Counted from the stretch's first letter, positions 1-9,318 are shown. The stretch: DNA of 64,000 nucleotides from Haloferula sp. BvORR071 (GCF_000739615.1 NZ_BATP01000056.1:124001-188000); one strand, 5' to 3'. Notes: generated by a model from the sequence alone, not told the origin. A program made the numbers and translations.

Positions 1-747
1 TGCGATCTCCATGCAGAAGATGGCGGCGAACAAGGTCCAGAAGATCCAGGCACGCGCCACTGTAGGGCGGCTTCCAATCGCCAGTCCGCCGAAGAGCGCT
101 CCCATCGCGCCAGCGGCCGTGGCGAAGTTCCGCATCACGGAAAACAGGCGGTCCACGCCCGGCACGATTTGATAGAGGATGCCGGACCGCGTGCTGAGGT
201 GGAAGCCAAGGCAGAGCGTGAGAAGCAGCAGTGAAATGCCGAGGCAGCGATCCAGCGCCCGGCTGCCGGCTGCCACCACCAGATTTGCCCGCGAGGGTCG
301 CGATATCGCTGAACTCCTGCCGACAAGCCATCCGCCCAGGCAGAACAGGAGGAAGGAGCCCGTGGCCATCGCCGAGGTCATGACGATGTCCACCTTCACG
401 AACTTGAGTCCGGGGTGGTTGATAATCAGCGGTAATCCGTAAACGATGGCCTGCTGCAGGATGAAGACAGGGAGCAGGGGAAGCCCATGATCTCGGGCGC
501 TGGTCCAGCAGTACAGGCTGAGGATCGCAGGAATCGCGATGATCAAGAACGGAACCACGTATTCGGGCTTGGTCACTACCAGGCGCGCAGCGGCAGCGAT
601 CCCCAGAATGAGTAGCGCCACGATGCTCGCCCGGAAGGCTGCAGCCGAACGGGACGAGAGAATCCCGTAGTCGATCTCCAGGATGCCCGCCTTGGCACGC
701 GGGGTGGACTTTGCCCGGGTGGCTCTCATGGTGCGAACGGCTCTCAT
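1..747 (-). CDS. Polytopic membrane protein, O-antigen polymerase/ligase-like (partial, runs off left edge)
   Basis: An open frame without stops runs from an ATG at 747 to the window edge, giving 249 codons. The ATG overlaps the stop of the upstream glycosyltransferase gene as ATGA. After a basic N-terminus of about 35 residues there are several hydrophobic stretches, including AAFRASIVALLILGIAAAA, VVPFLIIAIPAILSLYC and GSFLLFCLGGWLVG, separated by short polar loops. That layout fits a multi-spanning inner-membrane protein. In a polysaccharide locus the usual candidates are a Wzy-type polymerase, an O-antigen ligase or another membrane transferase. No family-defining loop is visible because the 3' part lies outside the window. 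A second ATG at 729 is an alternative start. The assignment to polymerase or ligase is inferred from context. Confidence 0.7.
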   Translation of the reverse strand, partial: MRAVRTMRATRAKSTPRAKAGILEIDYGILSSRSAAAFRASIVALLILGIAAAARLVVTKPEYVVPFLIIAIPAILSLYCWTSARDHGLPLLPVFILQQAIVYGLPLIINHPGLKFVKVDIVMTSAMATGSFLLFCLGGWLVGRSSAISRPSRANLVVAAGSRALDRCLGISLLLLTLCLGFHLSTRSGILYQIVPGVDRLFSVMRNFATAAGAMGALFGGLAIGSRPTVARAWIFWTLFAAIFCMEIA

Positions 748-2087
748 GCGGTGGCAGTTTCCCGCGCTTCACGGGTGAGGCAGCGGTGAAGGAACTCGGC
801 GAGCAAGCCGGCCTGATGCCGGGCGGTGTGCGCGGCGAAGGCTTCCTGGTTGAGCGGGACCTGGCGCAGGGTGCCGTCGGGATTCATGGCTTCGGCCGCC
901 ACGCGGGCGCCGATGTCTTCCGGGGTGTCATGGTTGTGGAAGGGGATAACCACTCCGCCACCGGTCTTGCGGATCAGCGATACCACGGAGCTCTCTTCGT
1001 GGAAGACGGTGAGCAGCGGTTTCCCGGCGAGGAGATAGGGATAGATCTTCGAGGCGGTGTAGCCCGGGTCGTCGGAGCCGGGCACGATCAGGGCATCGGC
1101 ATCCAGCAGGCAGCGCAGCGTCTGCGAGTAGGGGATGCGGTCGGTGTGCTCCTTTACCATCTCCTGCAGCCCATACCGGGTGGCGATGGGTTCGATGGTC
1201 TTCTCGCCCTTCCCCTGGCTCGCGTAGGAGGTGCCGATGAAATGGAGCCGGAGACGCTGCAGCGCCGGGTGGCGATCTTTGAGCCGCGCGAGTGCCGAGA
1301 AGATCCCGGAGACCGCCAGAACCATGTCCTCTCCACCACGCCCGATGTAGACCCAGTGTTGCAAGCCATCGGCGGGATCGAAGACCTGCTGGCGGATAGC
1401 AGAATGGCGGACGCGCTCGAGATCGACGCTGTCTCCGGGGAAGGGCAACACGATCGAGGGCAGGGAGCTGTCGGGCTCTTTGTTCCCATGGTCAGAGAGC
1501 CAGGGGTAGCGGGCGCGGAGCTGCTCGGGGTAGGCGGGCGAGACGCTGGTAATGCCGGAGCAGGCGCCGAGCACCGAAGGCTCCTGCCTGCCGGCGAACC
1601 AACTGGAAACGGCGTACTTCAGCTTGCCGCCGGGTGGAGTGACGCCGGGATTGTTCCGGTAGTAGTCACTCACCCAGGGGTCCTGGTAGTCCATGGCGAA
1701 GGCCACGCCATGGCGCTTCTTCCACTCGGGTCCCAGCACATGGATGCCGAACTGGGTGGTGGAAAAATAGACCAGATCGAAGCGCCCGCCTTCTAACAAT
1801 TCATGGCCCTTCCGGCGGATCGCTGACATGGCGCGGAAGGTCAGCGTGCCCAGCCCGGGGATGCGTCTCCATTCCAAACCGAGCGCGCGCACGCGGTGAA
1901 CAGGCACATCGCCCGGCAATCCTTCTTCGAGCCACGGATCCTTCGGTGCGGCCACCTGATCGGCCTCGACGCAAAGGACCTCCGCCGCGATGCCATGGCT
2001 GGCGAGGTGCGGCAGCAGCATCCTCACGCGATGCATGTCCGCCGCATTCGAAGGCGGGAAGTGGGGGGAGATGATGAGGATTCTCAT
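744..2087 (-). CDS. Glycosyltransferase, GT4-like (GT-B fold)
   Basis: This 447-residue protein begins MRILIISPHFPPSNAADMHRV, the N-terminal Rossmann strand plus acceptor loop typical of GT4 enzymes. The C-terminal donor domain carries ALIVPGSDDPGYTASKIYPYLLAGKPLL, a degenerate form of the family E-x7-E region. It would move a sugar from an activated donor onto a growing glycan at the cytoplasmic face of the membrane. Donor and linkage cannot be read from sequence. The gene overlaps the membrane-protein gene downstream by 4 bp and follows the next glycosyltransferase by 27 bp, so it belongs to the same transcription unit. A TGTTAGA word occurs inside it at 1792-1798. Confidence 0.85.
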   Translation of the reverse strand: MRILIISPHFPPSNAADMHRVRMLLPHLASHGIAAEVLCVEADQVAAPKDPWLEEGLPGDVPVHRVRALGLEWRRIPGLGTLTFRAMSAIRRKGHELLEGGRFDLVYFSTTQFGIHVLGPEWKKRHGVAFAMDYQDPWVSDYYRNNPGVTPPGGKLKYAVSSWFAGRQEPSVLGACSGITSVSPAYPEQLRARYPWLSDHGNKEPDSSLPSIVLPFPGDSVDLERVRHSAIRQQVFDPADGLQHWVYIGRGGEDMVLAVSGIFSALARLKDRHPALQRLRLHFIGTSYASQGKGEKTIEPIATRYGLQEMVKEHTDRIPYSQTLRCLLDADALIVPGSDDPGYTASKIYPYLLAGKPLLTVFHEESSVVSLIRKTGGGVVIPFHNHDTPEDIGARVAAEAMNPDGTLRQVPLNQEAFAAHTARHQAGLLAEFLHRCLTREARETATA

Positions 2088-2114
2088 CGGCGAATAGAAA
2101 GCGGGATCCAGTGC

Positions 2115-3155
2115 TCAGCTGTCGATGCTGTCCCGGTAGAGTTGCAGGTAGCGGTCCGCGACTTTGGCGGCAGTGAAATGAGCGTCCACATGCTGGCGGC
2201 ATTTCAGGCGGTCGATCTCACCCAGGCGCTGGACGGCTGCGACGCCTTCCTCGGAATTGGCGATGTGGAAGCCATGCACGCCGTGCTCCACGATCTCGGG
2301 CACCGCGCCGCGCGGGGTGGAGATCACCGGGGTGCCACAGGCCAGCGCCTCGGCGAAGACGATGCCAAAGGGCTCGTCCCACTCGATCGGCACCACCATC
2401 GCGGCGGCCTTGCCCAAAAGCTCGTTCTTCTGTGCGTCATCGACGGTGCCGACGTATTCGATGCCGTCCTTCCCGAGGTGCGGCGCGATCTCGCGATCCC
2501 AGTAGCCCTCGGCGCTGCCACTTTCCACGCGATTGCCCGCGATCAGCAGGCGGCGTCCACTGGCCTTCGCGATGGCGATGGCATTGTGGCAGCCCTTGAT
2601 CGGTTCCAAGCGGCTGAGGAATACCAACGGTGCGTCATCGGGCACGGAGGCGACGAAATCGAGGCGCTCGGGATCAATGAAGTTCGGGATGGCCGTCCAT
2701 GTGCCACCACCGCGCTGGCGGCCTTTCTCGCCGAGTTGTTCGCTGCACGCGCTGAATTGAAGCCGCTTCCCATGGAGCCGCCGGGAAAGCTCGACCGTCC
2801 GGCCCGTGGGCTCGCGCTGGTAGGACATCACCATCGGGAAGCGCCTGGCGCTTGCCGCCAGTGGCAGAAGCCACAGCAGGCGTGAGAAGCTGTGAAGGAG
2901 GTCCGGCTTGAACTTCGCCACCGCCTGCTGGAGTGCGATGGCATTGCGGAAGGAATCGCCGCGGGAGGTACTGGTCAGCCCGGGCCAAGCATGGAAGAAA
3001 TCCGCGGCGACCGTGGAATCGCGATGGGCGATGAGCCCGACCTCATGGCCACGGCTTCGGAATTCGTCGACCAATGAAGCGATGACCCGCTCGATGCCGC
3101 CATACAAGAGTGGCGGCACCGGCAGTTCGGCATCGGCGGTAAGGAGGATGCGCAT
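2115..3155 (-). CDS. Glycosyltransferase family 4
   Basis: The protein has 346 residues from the ATG at 3155. A TTG two codons further upstream is a less likely start. The N-terminus MRILLTADAELPVPPLLYGGIERVI carries the glycine-rich G-G-I-E-R loop of GT4 enzymes. The donor-binding part has EPFGIVFAEALACGTPVIS, a clean E-x7-E motif, followed by a PEIVEHGVHG segment. It is expected to act on a lipid-linked glycan in the cytoplasm. Its start lies 3 nt after the stop of the FkbM methyltransferase gene, so the two are probably translationally coupled. Confidence 0.9.
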   Translation of the reverse strand: MRILLTADAELPVPPLLYGGIERVIASLVDEFRSRGHEVGLIAHRDSTVAADFFHAWPGLTSTSRGDSFRNAIALQQAVAKFKPDLLHSFSRLLWLLPLAASARRFPMVMSYQREPTGRTVELSRRLHGKRLQFSACSEQLGEKGRQRGGGTWTAIPNFIDPERLDFVASVPDDAPLVFLSRLEPIKGCHNAIAIAKASGRRLLIAGNRVESGSAEGYWDREIAPHLGKDGIEYVGTVDDAQKNELLGKAAAMVVPIEWDEPFGIVFAEALACGTPVISTPRGAVPEIVEHGVHGFHIANSEEGVAAVQRLGEIDRLKCRQHVDAHFTAAKVADRYLQLYRDSIDS

Positions 3156-3157
3156 GG

Positions 3158-3862
3158 TCAATCCCAGGAAGTCGATTCGAGGAGCTTGGAATCGTTGCGC
3201 ACGTAGAGGACGTCCATCTGCCAGAGCGCACCATCCCGCGGGCGGTAGTACTGCGGCACCAGGTCGTAGAGGGTGAAGCCCTTTTCCGCCATGTAGAGTT
3301 GCACCTCATGGAAGACCGGCACGGGTCCGATGCGGATGACCGAAACCTCGAGCAGTAGCACCTCGAATCTCCGGATTGCTTCCCCCGCGCCGTCCAAGGC
3401 TTTCAGTTCGTTCCCTTGCAGATCGAGTTTGACGAAGTCGGGATGGAAGCCGGGCCGTTCGGCGAGCAAGGAGTCGAGGCGCCGGAGGCTGACAAGAGTG
3501 CCTTCATCGGAATCCACGATTCTCGAGTTGGTGGCTTCATTCAGGAATCGAATGTCGCCATCCCGGTCACCCAAGGCGCACTCCAGGGGCTCGGACCCGG
3601 GGACCGTGCCTGCAAGGGTCCGAAGGATCTGCTGCTCGCTGGCCTGAGGCTCCACGATCAATGCCGGCACCGGCCAGACTTCCCATGCCGATTTCACCCA
3701 TTCGCCGCGGAAGGCTCCGCCATCGATGATTCCGCGTGGTGTGAAGCCCGCGCGCTTGAGATTCGCCAGGCGTGCCGGAATGTCCTGCACCGCGAACATC
3801 CGGCGCTTCCATTGCTGGCGGGTTTCGTGGGGGATCAGTTCTTTGAGGGAGGATAGGTTCAT
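3158..3862 (-). CDS. FkbM-family methyltransferase
   Basis: This 234-residue protein has the SAM-binding motif I region IIDGGAFRGEW, an acidic loop at VEPQ, and the late motif KLDLQGNELKALDG that matches the FkbM consensus (K-x-D-x-x-G-x-E). FkbM enzymes transfer methyl groups from S-adenosylmethionine, often to sugar hydroxyls of glycans or glycolipids. Its ATG overlaps the TGA of the upstream glycosyltransferase gene as ATGA. It is one of three FkbM genes in this locus, which suggests a polysaccharide with several O-methyl groups. The exact acceptor is unknown. Confidence 0.87.
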   Translation of the reverse strand: MNLSSLKELIPHETRQQWKRRMFAVQDIPARLANLKRAGFTPRGIIDGGAFRGEWVKSAWEVWPVPALIVEPQASEQQILRTLAGTVPGSEPLECALGDRDGDIRFLNEATNSRIVDSDEGTLVSLRRLDSLLAERPGFHPDFVKLDLQGNELKALDGAGEAIRRFEVLLLEVSVIRIGPVPVFHEVQLYMAEKGFTLYDLVPQYYRPRDGALWQMDVLYVRNDSKLLESTSWD

Positions 3863-5079
3863 TTGACGGAAAGGGTATTGGCAACGAGCTCAAGCAGCTT
3901 CCGCTTCTCGATATCCCAGTTGAAGCGTTCGCGCCCGAGTTGGATTGCATGCCTGCGTGCCTCAAGCTGCCGGTCCGGTGAGTCGAGCCAGGCGGCCAGG
4001 GCGGCGGAGGACTCGCTGGGCTTTGTTAGATCAATCAGCATGGCGGCTTGATCCAGCTCGCCGGCGAGTTCTTCCTGCGCGAGCGTCTTGCTCAAGATCA
4101 CCGGAATGCCGGCGAGCAGGAAGGTGAAGGCTTTGTTGGTAAGGCAAATGTCGCGGTTCAGCGGCTGGCGCTTTTCAAGTGCCAGGCCGGCGGTGTAGCC
4201 GGTGGCATGAGGTGCCATGGTGGCAGGGGCATCCGGAGGCAGAAGGCGGACTTCCACTTGGCCGCCACGGGCAAGCGATTCGAGGGCCGTGCGGTAGTCT
4301 TCCGCCACATGTCCGCGGAGATCCAGGCGGACGGGCCGTGCGAGCGAGCGCAGGATGCCGATCATCTCCTCCAGGCCGCGGCCGGGCCCCACCGTCTGCG
4401 AGAACCAGTAGAAGGATGGAGGCTCGGGAGATGGCTCCGGGCTGCCTGCTTCTTCGAGCGGGAAGACGTTGAGCAGCGTGGTTGGCTTGACGCCGTAGGT
4501 CTCGTGATAGGCCTTCGCGATCAGCGGAGAGGCCGCGCTGAGGTATTGGCACTTTTCCAGGAATCTCGATTCGATCTTGTGGGCGAGCTTGTTGCTCACG
4601 GCACCCGGGCCGCTTGCCTCGCTCTCACCGGAGTGGAAGTCCTCGGCGTCGAAGGCACAGAGGCTGCCATGACGTGCTGCGGCCGCGACTACGACGGGCA
4701 GGGCCGGCAGACAGTGCCCGATATAGAGGTCCGCCTTGTGGCGGAGGGCGGCGCTGCGCAGCCCGGTAAACAAGGGGTGCGATGCCCGGCACTGCACCTC
4801 GGTGCCACCTGCACCCTTCTTGAAAAGCGAGTAGGCGAGCTTTTGCTCTGCTCTCCAGCGCAGCCCGCGCGCGCGGCTGCCAAAGAGCGAAATCTTCTGT
4901 GAGGTCCACTTGGCCTTCGCCAGGACATCGGCATCGCGGGGAATCGCGGGCGCATAGGTCTCGCCATAGATCACGTGGACGCGGTGGCCCGCCTCGGCGA
5001 GGGCGTCGGCCTCCTTGACCAGGCGCGGGTTTGAGCCCAGGTGACCGGGACTGACCAAGCAGATGGAAAGTTTCTCCAT
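3859..5079 (-). CDS. Glycosyltransferase (GT-B fold, GT4-like)
   Basis: The start was placed at the ATG at 5079 (MEKLSICLVSPGHLGSNPRLVKEA), giving 406 residues. The longer open frame upstream lacks family character and overlaps the preceding gene. The N-terminal domain is a GT-B acceptor half with SPGHLGSNPRLVKEADAL. The C-terminal half has FYWFSQTVGPGRGLEEMIGIL and NRDICLTNKAFTFLLAGIPVI, which corresponds to the donor-nucleotide region. The canonical E-x7-E is not obvious, so it may be a divergent family. It starts 11 nt after the stop of the next gene and ends in an ATGA overlap with the FkbM gene. Confidence 0.8.
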   Translation of the reverse strand: MEKLSICLVSPGHLGSNPRLVKEADALAEAGHRVHVIYGETYAPAIPRDADVLAKAKWTSQKISLFGSRARGLRWRAEQKLAYSLFKKGAGGTEVQCRASHPLFTGLRSAALRHKADLYIGHCLPALPVVVAAAARHGSLCAFDAEDFHSGESEASGPGAVSNKLAHKIESRFLEKCQYLSAASPLIAKAYHETYGVKPTTLLNVFPLEEAGSPEPSPEPPSFYWFSQTVGPGRGLEEMIGILRSLARPVRLDLRGHVAEDYRTALESLARGGQVEVRLLPPDAPATMAPHATGYTAGLALEKRQPLNRDICLTNKAFTFLLAGIPVILSKTLAQEELAGELDQAAMLIDLTKPSESSAALAAWLDSPDRQLEARRHAIQLGRERFNWDIEKRKLLELVANTLSVK

Positions 5080-5090
5080 GCGGGTGCTGC

Positions 5091-6338
5091 TTATTTCGCG
5101 AGTAGTCCACCAACCGCCTTGGCGATCTCCCGGCGGTAGTCTGCCCACTGCCAGTCGCGCGCGGTCGCTTGGGCGATTTGCCGCATTTCAGGGAGCCGCT
5201 TCCTTTCTTCAATCACCTTCGATAGTCCGGCGGTGAGCGCCGCAGCATCCGCAGGTGGGATCAGCCAGCCGTTCTCGCCCTCGCGGACCAGGTCGGCGGC
5301 GCCGGCGCGTGGTGTGGTGAGCACCGGCATGCCTTGGGCGAAGGCCTCGTTTACGACAAGGCCGAAGCCGTCGCAGAGCGTCGGGAAAACCAGCAGGTCG
5401 CCCTCTCTCATCTTCTGGAAGAGTTCGCTGCGCGGAATGCTGCCCATCAGCCGGATCTGGGCTGGCAGGTTCTTCAGCAGGGCATCGGGAAGGGTCACCG
5501 CACCATAGACATCCAGGGTGAAGGCCTTCGCTTCCGCGGCGGGCATCGCCCGGATGGCATCGATCAAGTAGTGGGCGCCTTTCCGGACCGAGAAGGTGCC
5601 GGCCCAAAGGAAGCGGAGCACTTCGTTGCCGGTGTCCTCCGTGCAGGGGTGGGTGATTGGCGGTGCACCGTAGGGAACCACGGCCACCTTCTTCTCGCTC
5701 CACCCGGCTGCCGTCCACGAGTTCGCGGTGAAGTTCGAGTTCGCCACGATCAGGTCGGAGAGTTCCCACTCCTGGTGCCGGCGTTCGGTGCGCTCGGCAT
5801 GATGCTCCACCGTCAACTGACGGTAAGGGGTCGCGAGTTCCGGGAAGCGCTCGAACTCGGGCGCGAGGAGGTCTTCCACGAACTGGTGCTCGGGTGATGG
5901 CAGGTCGTAGGCGGTGCGCATCCCCTTCCGCTTGGCGGCTCCGAACATGGCCAGCGAGCCATACTCGTAGCCATACAGCACGCCGGATCCATTCAAGCGG
6001 TCCGCCACCCAGTGATCGAAGCCCTCAAGCGCCCAGTGGAAGATGCGATCGTCCATCACCGGGTCCTTGCTGACCTTGCCTGCCAGCATCCGGAAGGCTT
6101 CACGGAAGGGATAGGTCGCGACCTTGCTGCGATCGATCTCCGTGACGGCGCGACGTTTCAGGTTGGTCTCGAGATCGAAGCGGACCAAGCGTGACCCGGC
6201 CTTCGCCAGGCGTTGCCAGCTCTTCTCCGGCTGGTCCACCAGCGTGCAGTAAAAGGTGTCCAGCAGGCTGGCTTCATCCAACGCTCGGGCGACCTGCTGG
6301 GTGAAGGGTGCCGGGATGAGATGGGCGATCGAGATCAT
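5091..6338 (-). CDS. Glycosyltransferase family 4
   Basis: This 415-residue protein has a recognisable GT4 donor domain. AVVPYGAPPI marks the inter-domain junction, LRFLWAGTFSVRKGAHYLIDA is the first strand of the second Rossmann fold, and LVFPTLCDGFGLVVNEAF with PVLTTPRAGAADLV gives the C-terminal nucleotide-sugar pocket. The N-terminal acceptor domain is unusually long and polar, which may reflect a particular glycan acceptor. It acts in the cytoplasm on the polysaccharide assembled by this locus. The ATG at 6338 lies 30 nt after the stop of the upstream FkbM gene. Confidence 0.88.
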   Translation of the reverse strand: MISIAHLIPAPFTQQVARALDEASLLDTFYCTLVDQPEKSWQRLAKAGSRLVRFDLETNLKRRAVTEIDRSKVATYPFREAFRMLAGKVSKDPVMDDRIFHWALEGFDHWVADRLNGSGVLYGYEYGSLAMFGAAKRKGMRTAYDLPSPEHQFVEDLLAPEFERFPELATPYRQLTVEHHAERTERRHQEWELSDLIVANSNFTANSWTAAGWSEKKVAVVPYGAPPITHPCTEDTGNEVLRFLWAGTFSVRKGAHYLIDAIRAMPAAEAKAFTLDVYGAVTLPDALLKNLPAQIRLMGSIPRSELFQKMREGDLLVFPTLCDGFGLVVNEAFAQGMPVLTTPRAGAADLVREGENGWLIPPADAAALTAGLSKVIEERKRLPEMRQIAQATARDWQWADYRREIAKAVGGLLAK

Positions 6339-6368
6339 GATCGGAATAGGGGGGGGAAGGCAGCAGCC

Positions 6369-7241
6369 TCAGAGCGAACACCCCAGTAGCTCGGCCAAGT
6401 CGCCGCGCCCGGTGGGCAAGGCCAGGTAGTTGCAGAGGTGGGTGTGGGGATAGTGATCCTGCAGGACGGCAGGCGTGAGATTACCATCGCCGCCGATGTG
6501 GAAGATCCGCATGTCCTTCAGCCGCGAGAAGCGTTCGATGATCTTGCGTCCCGGAACGGTTTCATCCCCGTGGACTTGGTCGAGCACTTCGAAGATCCAG
6601 GCGGTCTTGCCATTTGCCAGCAGGCTGCCGGCACCATCCAGCAGAGCCATCTCGTGGCCCTCCACATCGATCTTGATCAGATCCGGCGTCGCTGAGCCGG
6701 AGGACTTCAGCCAGCTGTCCAGGGTGACGCTGTGAACCGTGGTGGCGCGGAATCCGGAAGAAACCGCATTGTCGACAATCACATGGCCAATGGTCCCGTG
6801 CGCCTTCAATGGCACGGCGAAGGAGACGCTCCCGTCGTGATCGCCCACGGCATCGCTGTGAAGCCGGATATTGGAGATGCCGTTCATTCTCTTGTGGAGT
6901 TCGATCCGCCGCTGGCAATCGGAGCTGGGCTCGAAAGCGTGGATCTCGGTCCGGCCTCCGGACAGGAGGGACAAGGCGATGGAATACAATCCGTGGTGAG
7001 CGCCGATGTCCCAGAAGCAGGAGAGCTTGTCCTTCAGCTTCGCCAGGAGATTGATCTCACCCACGTCCCATCCGTGCAGCTTGAAGTCGAACGCGTGGCT
7101 ATCAGGTGCGATGGAGGGCAGCACGCAGCTCCACCAGAACTTCAGATCCTTTCCGCCTTGGGACAGGGGGAGATAGTAGTGGGCGGGGAAGTATGGAAGC
7201 TTGTGCATCCAGAACCGGACCCTGGTGTTGAGGCTGGGCAT
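6369..7241 (-). CDS. FkbM-family methyltransferase
   Basis: The start is taken at the ATG at 7241 (MPSLNTRVRFWMHKLPYF), giving 290 residues. The open frame extends upstream, but only into the neighbouring exostosin gene. Motif I is CFWDIGAHHGLYSIAL, the acidic loop is HAFEPSSD, and the late motif KIDVEGHEMALLDGAG is classical FkbM. The N-terminal 60 residues carry aromatic and hydrophobic residues (YFPAHYYLPLSQGG) that could bind glycan or membrane. The product probably O-methylates a sugar of the surface polysaccharide. It is the second of three FkbM genes here. Confidence 0.88.
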   Translation of the reverse strand: MPSLNTRVRFWMHKLPYFPAHYYLPLSQGGKDLKFWWSCVLPSIAPDSHAFDFKLHGWDVGEINLLAKLKDKLSCFWDIGAHHGLYSIALSLLSGGRTEIHAFEPSSDCQRRIELHKRMNGISNIRLHSDAVGDHDGSVSFAVPLKAHGTIGHVIVDNAVSSGFRATTVHSVTLDSWLKSSGSATPDLIKIDVEGHEMALLDGAGSLLANGKTAWIFEVLDQVHGDETVPGRKIIERFSRLKDMRIFHIGGDGNLTPAVLQDHYPHTHLCNYLALPTGRGDLAELLGCSL

Positions 7242-7273
7242 GATGGGGGATTGTTTGGGAGGTGAATGCCAGT

Positions 7274-8323
7274 TCAGGTGAGCTGGCGTTTGAGGGCGGA
7301 AGTGAAGGTGGAGCGATCTGCCAGTTTCCGGCAGGTCCTTTCGACATAGGCGGCCATTGCTTCGAAATTGCAGTAGCGCTCGTGGAAATCCTTGAGGAGT
7401 TCTTCCCGGCCGCTCGCCCAGCGGCGGCTTTCGTCGGATTGCAGCCAATCCCGGAGTTCGTCCAATTCACTCTCGTGGCGGACGATGGCGAGCTCACTCC
7501 AATCCACCTCATCCTCGAAGGGCAGCGCCCGCTTGTCGGTCCAGATGTAGATCGGGATGGAGCCGAGGGAGATGGCTTCGTAGAGCCGGAAACTGGTCGG
7601 GCCGAGACCCCGGGGAGCAAGGCTGAAGGTGGACCCTCGCATCACGTTTTCCCAATCCGCGCCCTTGCCGAAGAACGCGACGTCCTTCAGCGCGTCGTGC
7701 ATCTTCCGCCGGACCCCGGAGACGTCGCTGAATCCATCCAGGTTTCCCATGAAGGAGACATGGTGCGATTTCTTTCCTGCCGTGTACTGGCGCTCGCGGC
7801 CGATCAGGGGCAGCGTGACGTCTCCCGTGCCGGAGCAGGCGAAGACACAGACGTTCTCCGGGAAAAGATGCCAGTCCCAGATCGGGAAGTCGTACATCCC
7901 GAGGATGGTGTAGTAGAGCCGTCCGTCATCCCGGATCGAGTCGAGGATTGCCTGCATCTCCTGATAGCGGCGGGCGAACTCACCCGGAGTGTAGCTGCCG
8001 GACTGGCACTGGAAAAAGAAGTGATCCCAAAAGATGGGCAGGTAGACCAGCGGGCGGTCCGCCGCGGACTTCCAATTGAGGAAGTAGTATTCCTCGAACC
8101 ATCCGCCTTTCTTTCCCGCATAGAAATAGGTCGGTGCGCGGAGCTTCCCGGGGATCGGATGGATGCCGTCGCCCGGGCCCTGCGACTTCCATGGCGACCT
8201 GAGCTCCTTGTAGTTCCGGTGCAGGAACTTCAGCGTGGTCTTGGCCGGATTCGACTTCAGCTTGCCCAGGAAGCCGCTGCGATAGTCCGCTGCCGCACGT
8301 TTGACTTCCGGGGTGAGGTTCAT
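7274..8323 (-). CDS. Exostosin-family (GT47-like) glycosyltransferase
   Basis: The protein has 349 residues from the ATG at 8323 (MNLTPEVKRAAADY). Exostosin-like features are the aromatic run LVYLPIFWDHFFFQCQSG, the segment KKSHHVSFMGNLDGFSDVSGVRRKM, and the conserved C-terminal block STFSLAPRGLGPTSFRLYEAIS followed by GSIPIYIWTDKRALPFEDEVDW. That last block forms the nucleotide-sugar pocket in this family. Bacterial members are found in capsule and exopolysaccharide loci. The donor cannot be told from sequence. It lies 44 nt downstream of a GT2 gene and 32 nt upstream of an FkbM gene. Confidence 0.83.
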   Translation of the reverse strand: MNLTPEVKRAAADYRSGFLGKLKSNPAKTTLKFLHRNYKELRSPWKSQGPGDGIHPIPGKLRAPTYFYAGKKGGWFEEYYFLNWKSAADRPLVYLPIFWDHFFFQCQSGSYTPGEFARRYQEMQAILDSIRDDGRLYYTILGMYDFPIWDWHLFPENVCVFACSGTGDVTLPLIGRERQYTAGKKSHHVSFMGNLDGFSDVSGVRRKMHDALKDVAFFGKGADWENVMRGSTFSLAPRGLGPTSFRLYEAISLGSIPIYIWTDKRALPFEDEVDWSELAIVRHESELDELRDWLQSDESRRWASGREELLKDFHERYCNFEAMAAYVERTCRKLADRSTFTSALKRQLT

Positions 8324-8367
8324 GGTTCGGGGAGAGGTCCTGGCCTCGCGGGGAGGCCGGGAAAGAT

Positions 8368-9318
8368 TTACGCGGGGCGAGCGGATACGAGATTTTGCAC
8401 ACGGCGTGCGGCCTTCCAACCGATCAGGCGGCGCAGTTTCAGGAAGCGCGGCGGACCGTCCGGGGAAAGATCGCTGCCACCCAGTTCGGCCACGCGCTTC
8501 GCGATGGCGGCGCGCAGGTCCGCGTGCTCCGGATAGTAGGTGTAGATGAAGTCCTGCAACATGTTCGCGCAAGCGACGCGTGCCGCTTGGTCGCTGCGCC
8601 TGGCGATGAGGTGGCCGGTACCGCGCAGCAGGGAATGATAGGCGCTCTCCACGGCCTTGCGGCTCTTCCGGCCGCTCAAGCTGCCATCGAGCCCGGAGCG
8701 ATAAAGCAGGGTGGCGCCCGGTGTGAAGAGGATCTCTTCCGCACGGCACAGCACCCTGCAGAAGAACTCGAAATCATCGATCAAAGAGAGTTCCTCATCC
8801 CAGCCTCCACTCGCCTCATAGACCGCGCGCGGGATCAAGAACATCCCGGGCTGCATCATCGGGCGCGCATCGCGGAGCGCTTCGACCAGCCAATCGCCGG
8901 CATCCATGTCGCGCCGCACGCTCTGGCGATCTTCACGGAAGGTCGCGGGATCGTCGTGATAAAAGCGGCCCCACTCCGAGATCGCAATCGCATCACGGCG
9001 ACCCGCAAGGCGCTCCATTTGCAGCTCGATGTGCCGCGGTGAAAGCAGGTCATCGGCGTCGAAGAACTTGATATAATCACCCGTGGCCGCGGCGGCGGCG
9101 CGGTTGCGTGCTTTTGAGGCGCTGCCCAGCCGCTCATGAATCACCCGCACTCCCTTCGGGACGTAGCCATCGAGGATCGCTCCGGAATCATCCGTCGATC
9201 CATCGTTCACCACAATGATCTCAATGCTGCTCCAAGTCTGGGCCAGCACGGAATCCAGCGCCGCCGCGACATAGGCCGCGGCATTGTGGCAGGGCATGCA
9301 AATGGAAACCTTGCTCAT
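8368..9318 (-). CDS. Glycosyltransferase family 2
   Basis: The ATG at 9318 begins MSKVSICMPCHNAAAYVAAALDSVL, a standard GT2 N-terminus. The protein has 316 residues. The GT-A nucleotide-binding motif IIVVNDGSTDDSG and the metal-binding KFFDADDLL (D-x-D) are intact. The block GGWDEELSLIDDFEFFCRVL carries the E-D/D-D-F catalytic-base region. It would add one sugar from a nucleotide donor with inversion. The ATG overlaps the TGA of the upstream gene. The open frame continues beyond this start into the neighbour's sequence, but that extension has no family similarity. Confidence 0.9.
   Translation of the reverse strand: MSKVSICMPCHNAAAYVAAALDSVLAQTWSSIEIIVVNDGSTDDSGAILDGYVPKGVRVIHERLGSASKARNRAAAAATGDYIKFFDADDLLSPRHIELQMERLAGRRDAIAISEWGRFYHDDPATFREDRQSVRRDMDAGDWLVEALRDARPMMQPGMFLIPRAVYEASGGWDEELSLIDDFEFFCRVLCRAEEILFTPGATLLYRSGLDGSLSGRKSRKAVESAYHSLLRGTGHLIARRSDQAARVACANMLQDFIYTYYPEHADLRAAIAKRVAELGGSDLSPDGPPRFLKLRRLIGWKAARRVQNLVSARPA

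Noticed and set aside
711-1796. Long open frame on the plus strand, antisense to the first glycosyltransferase gene
   Set aside because: It is a GC-driven shadow: the opposite strand has clear GT4 motifs, and the plus-strand protein is rich in Gly/Val/Arg with no domain.
3156-3161. Alternative TTG start for the glycosyltransferase at 2115-3155
   Set aside because: The ATG two codons later begins at the conserved first strand, MRILLTADAE. The TTG would add only two residues.
7262-8536. 424-residue plus-strand open frame opposite the exostosin gene
   Set aside because: The minus strand encodes a recognisable exostosin-type enzyme. The antisense product lacks domain features and crosses a gene boundary.
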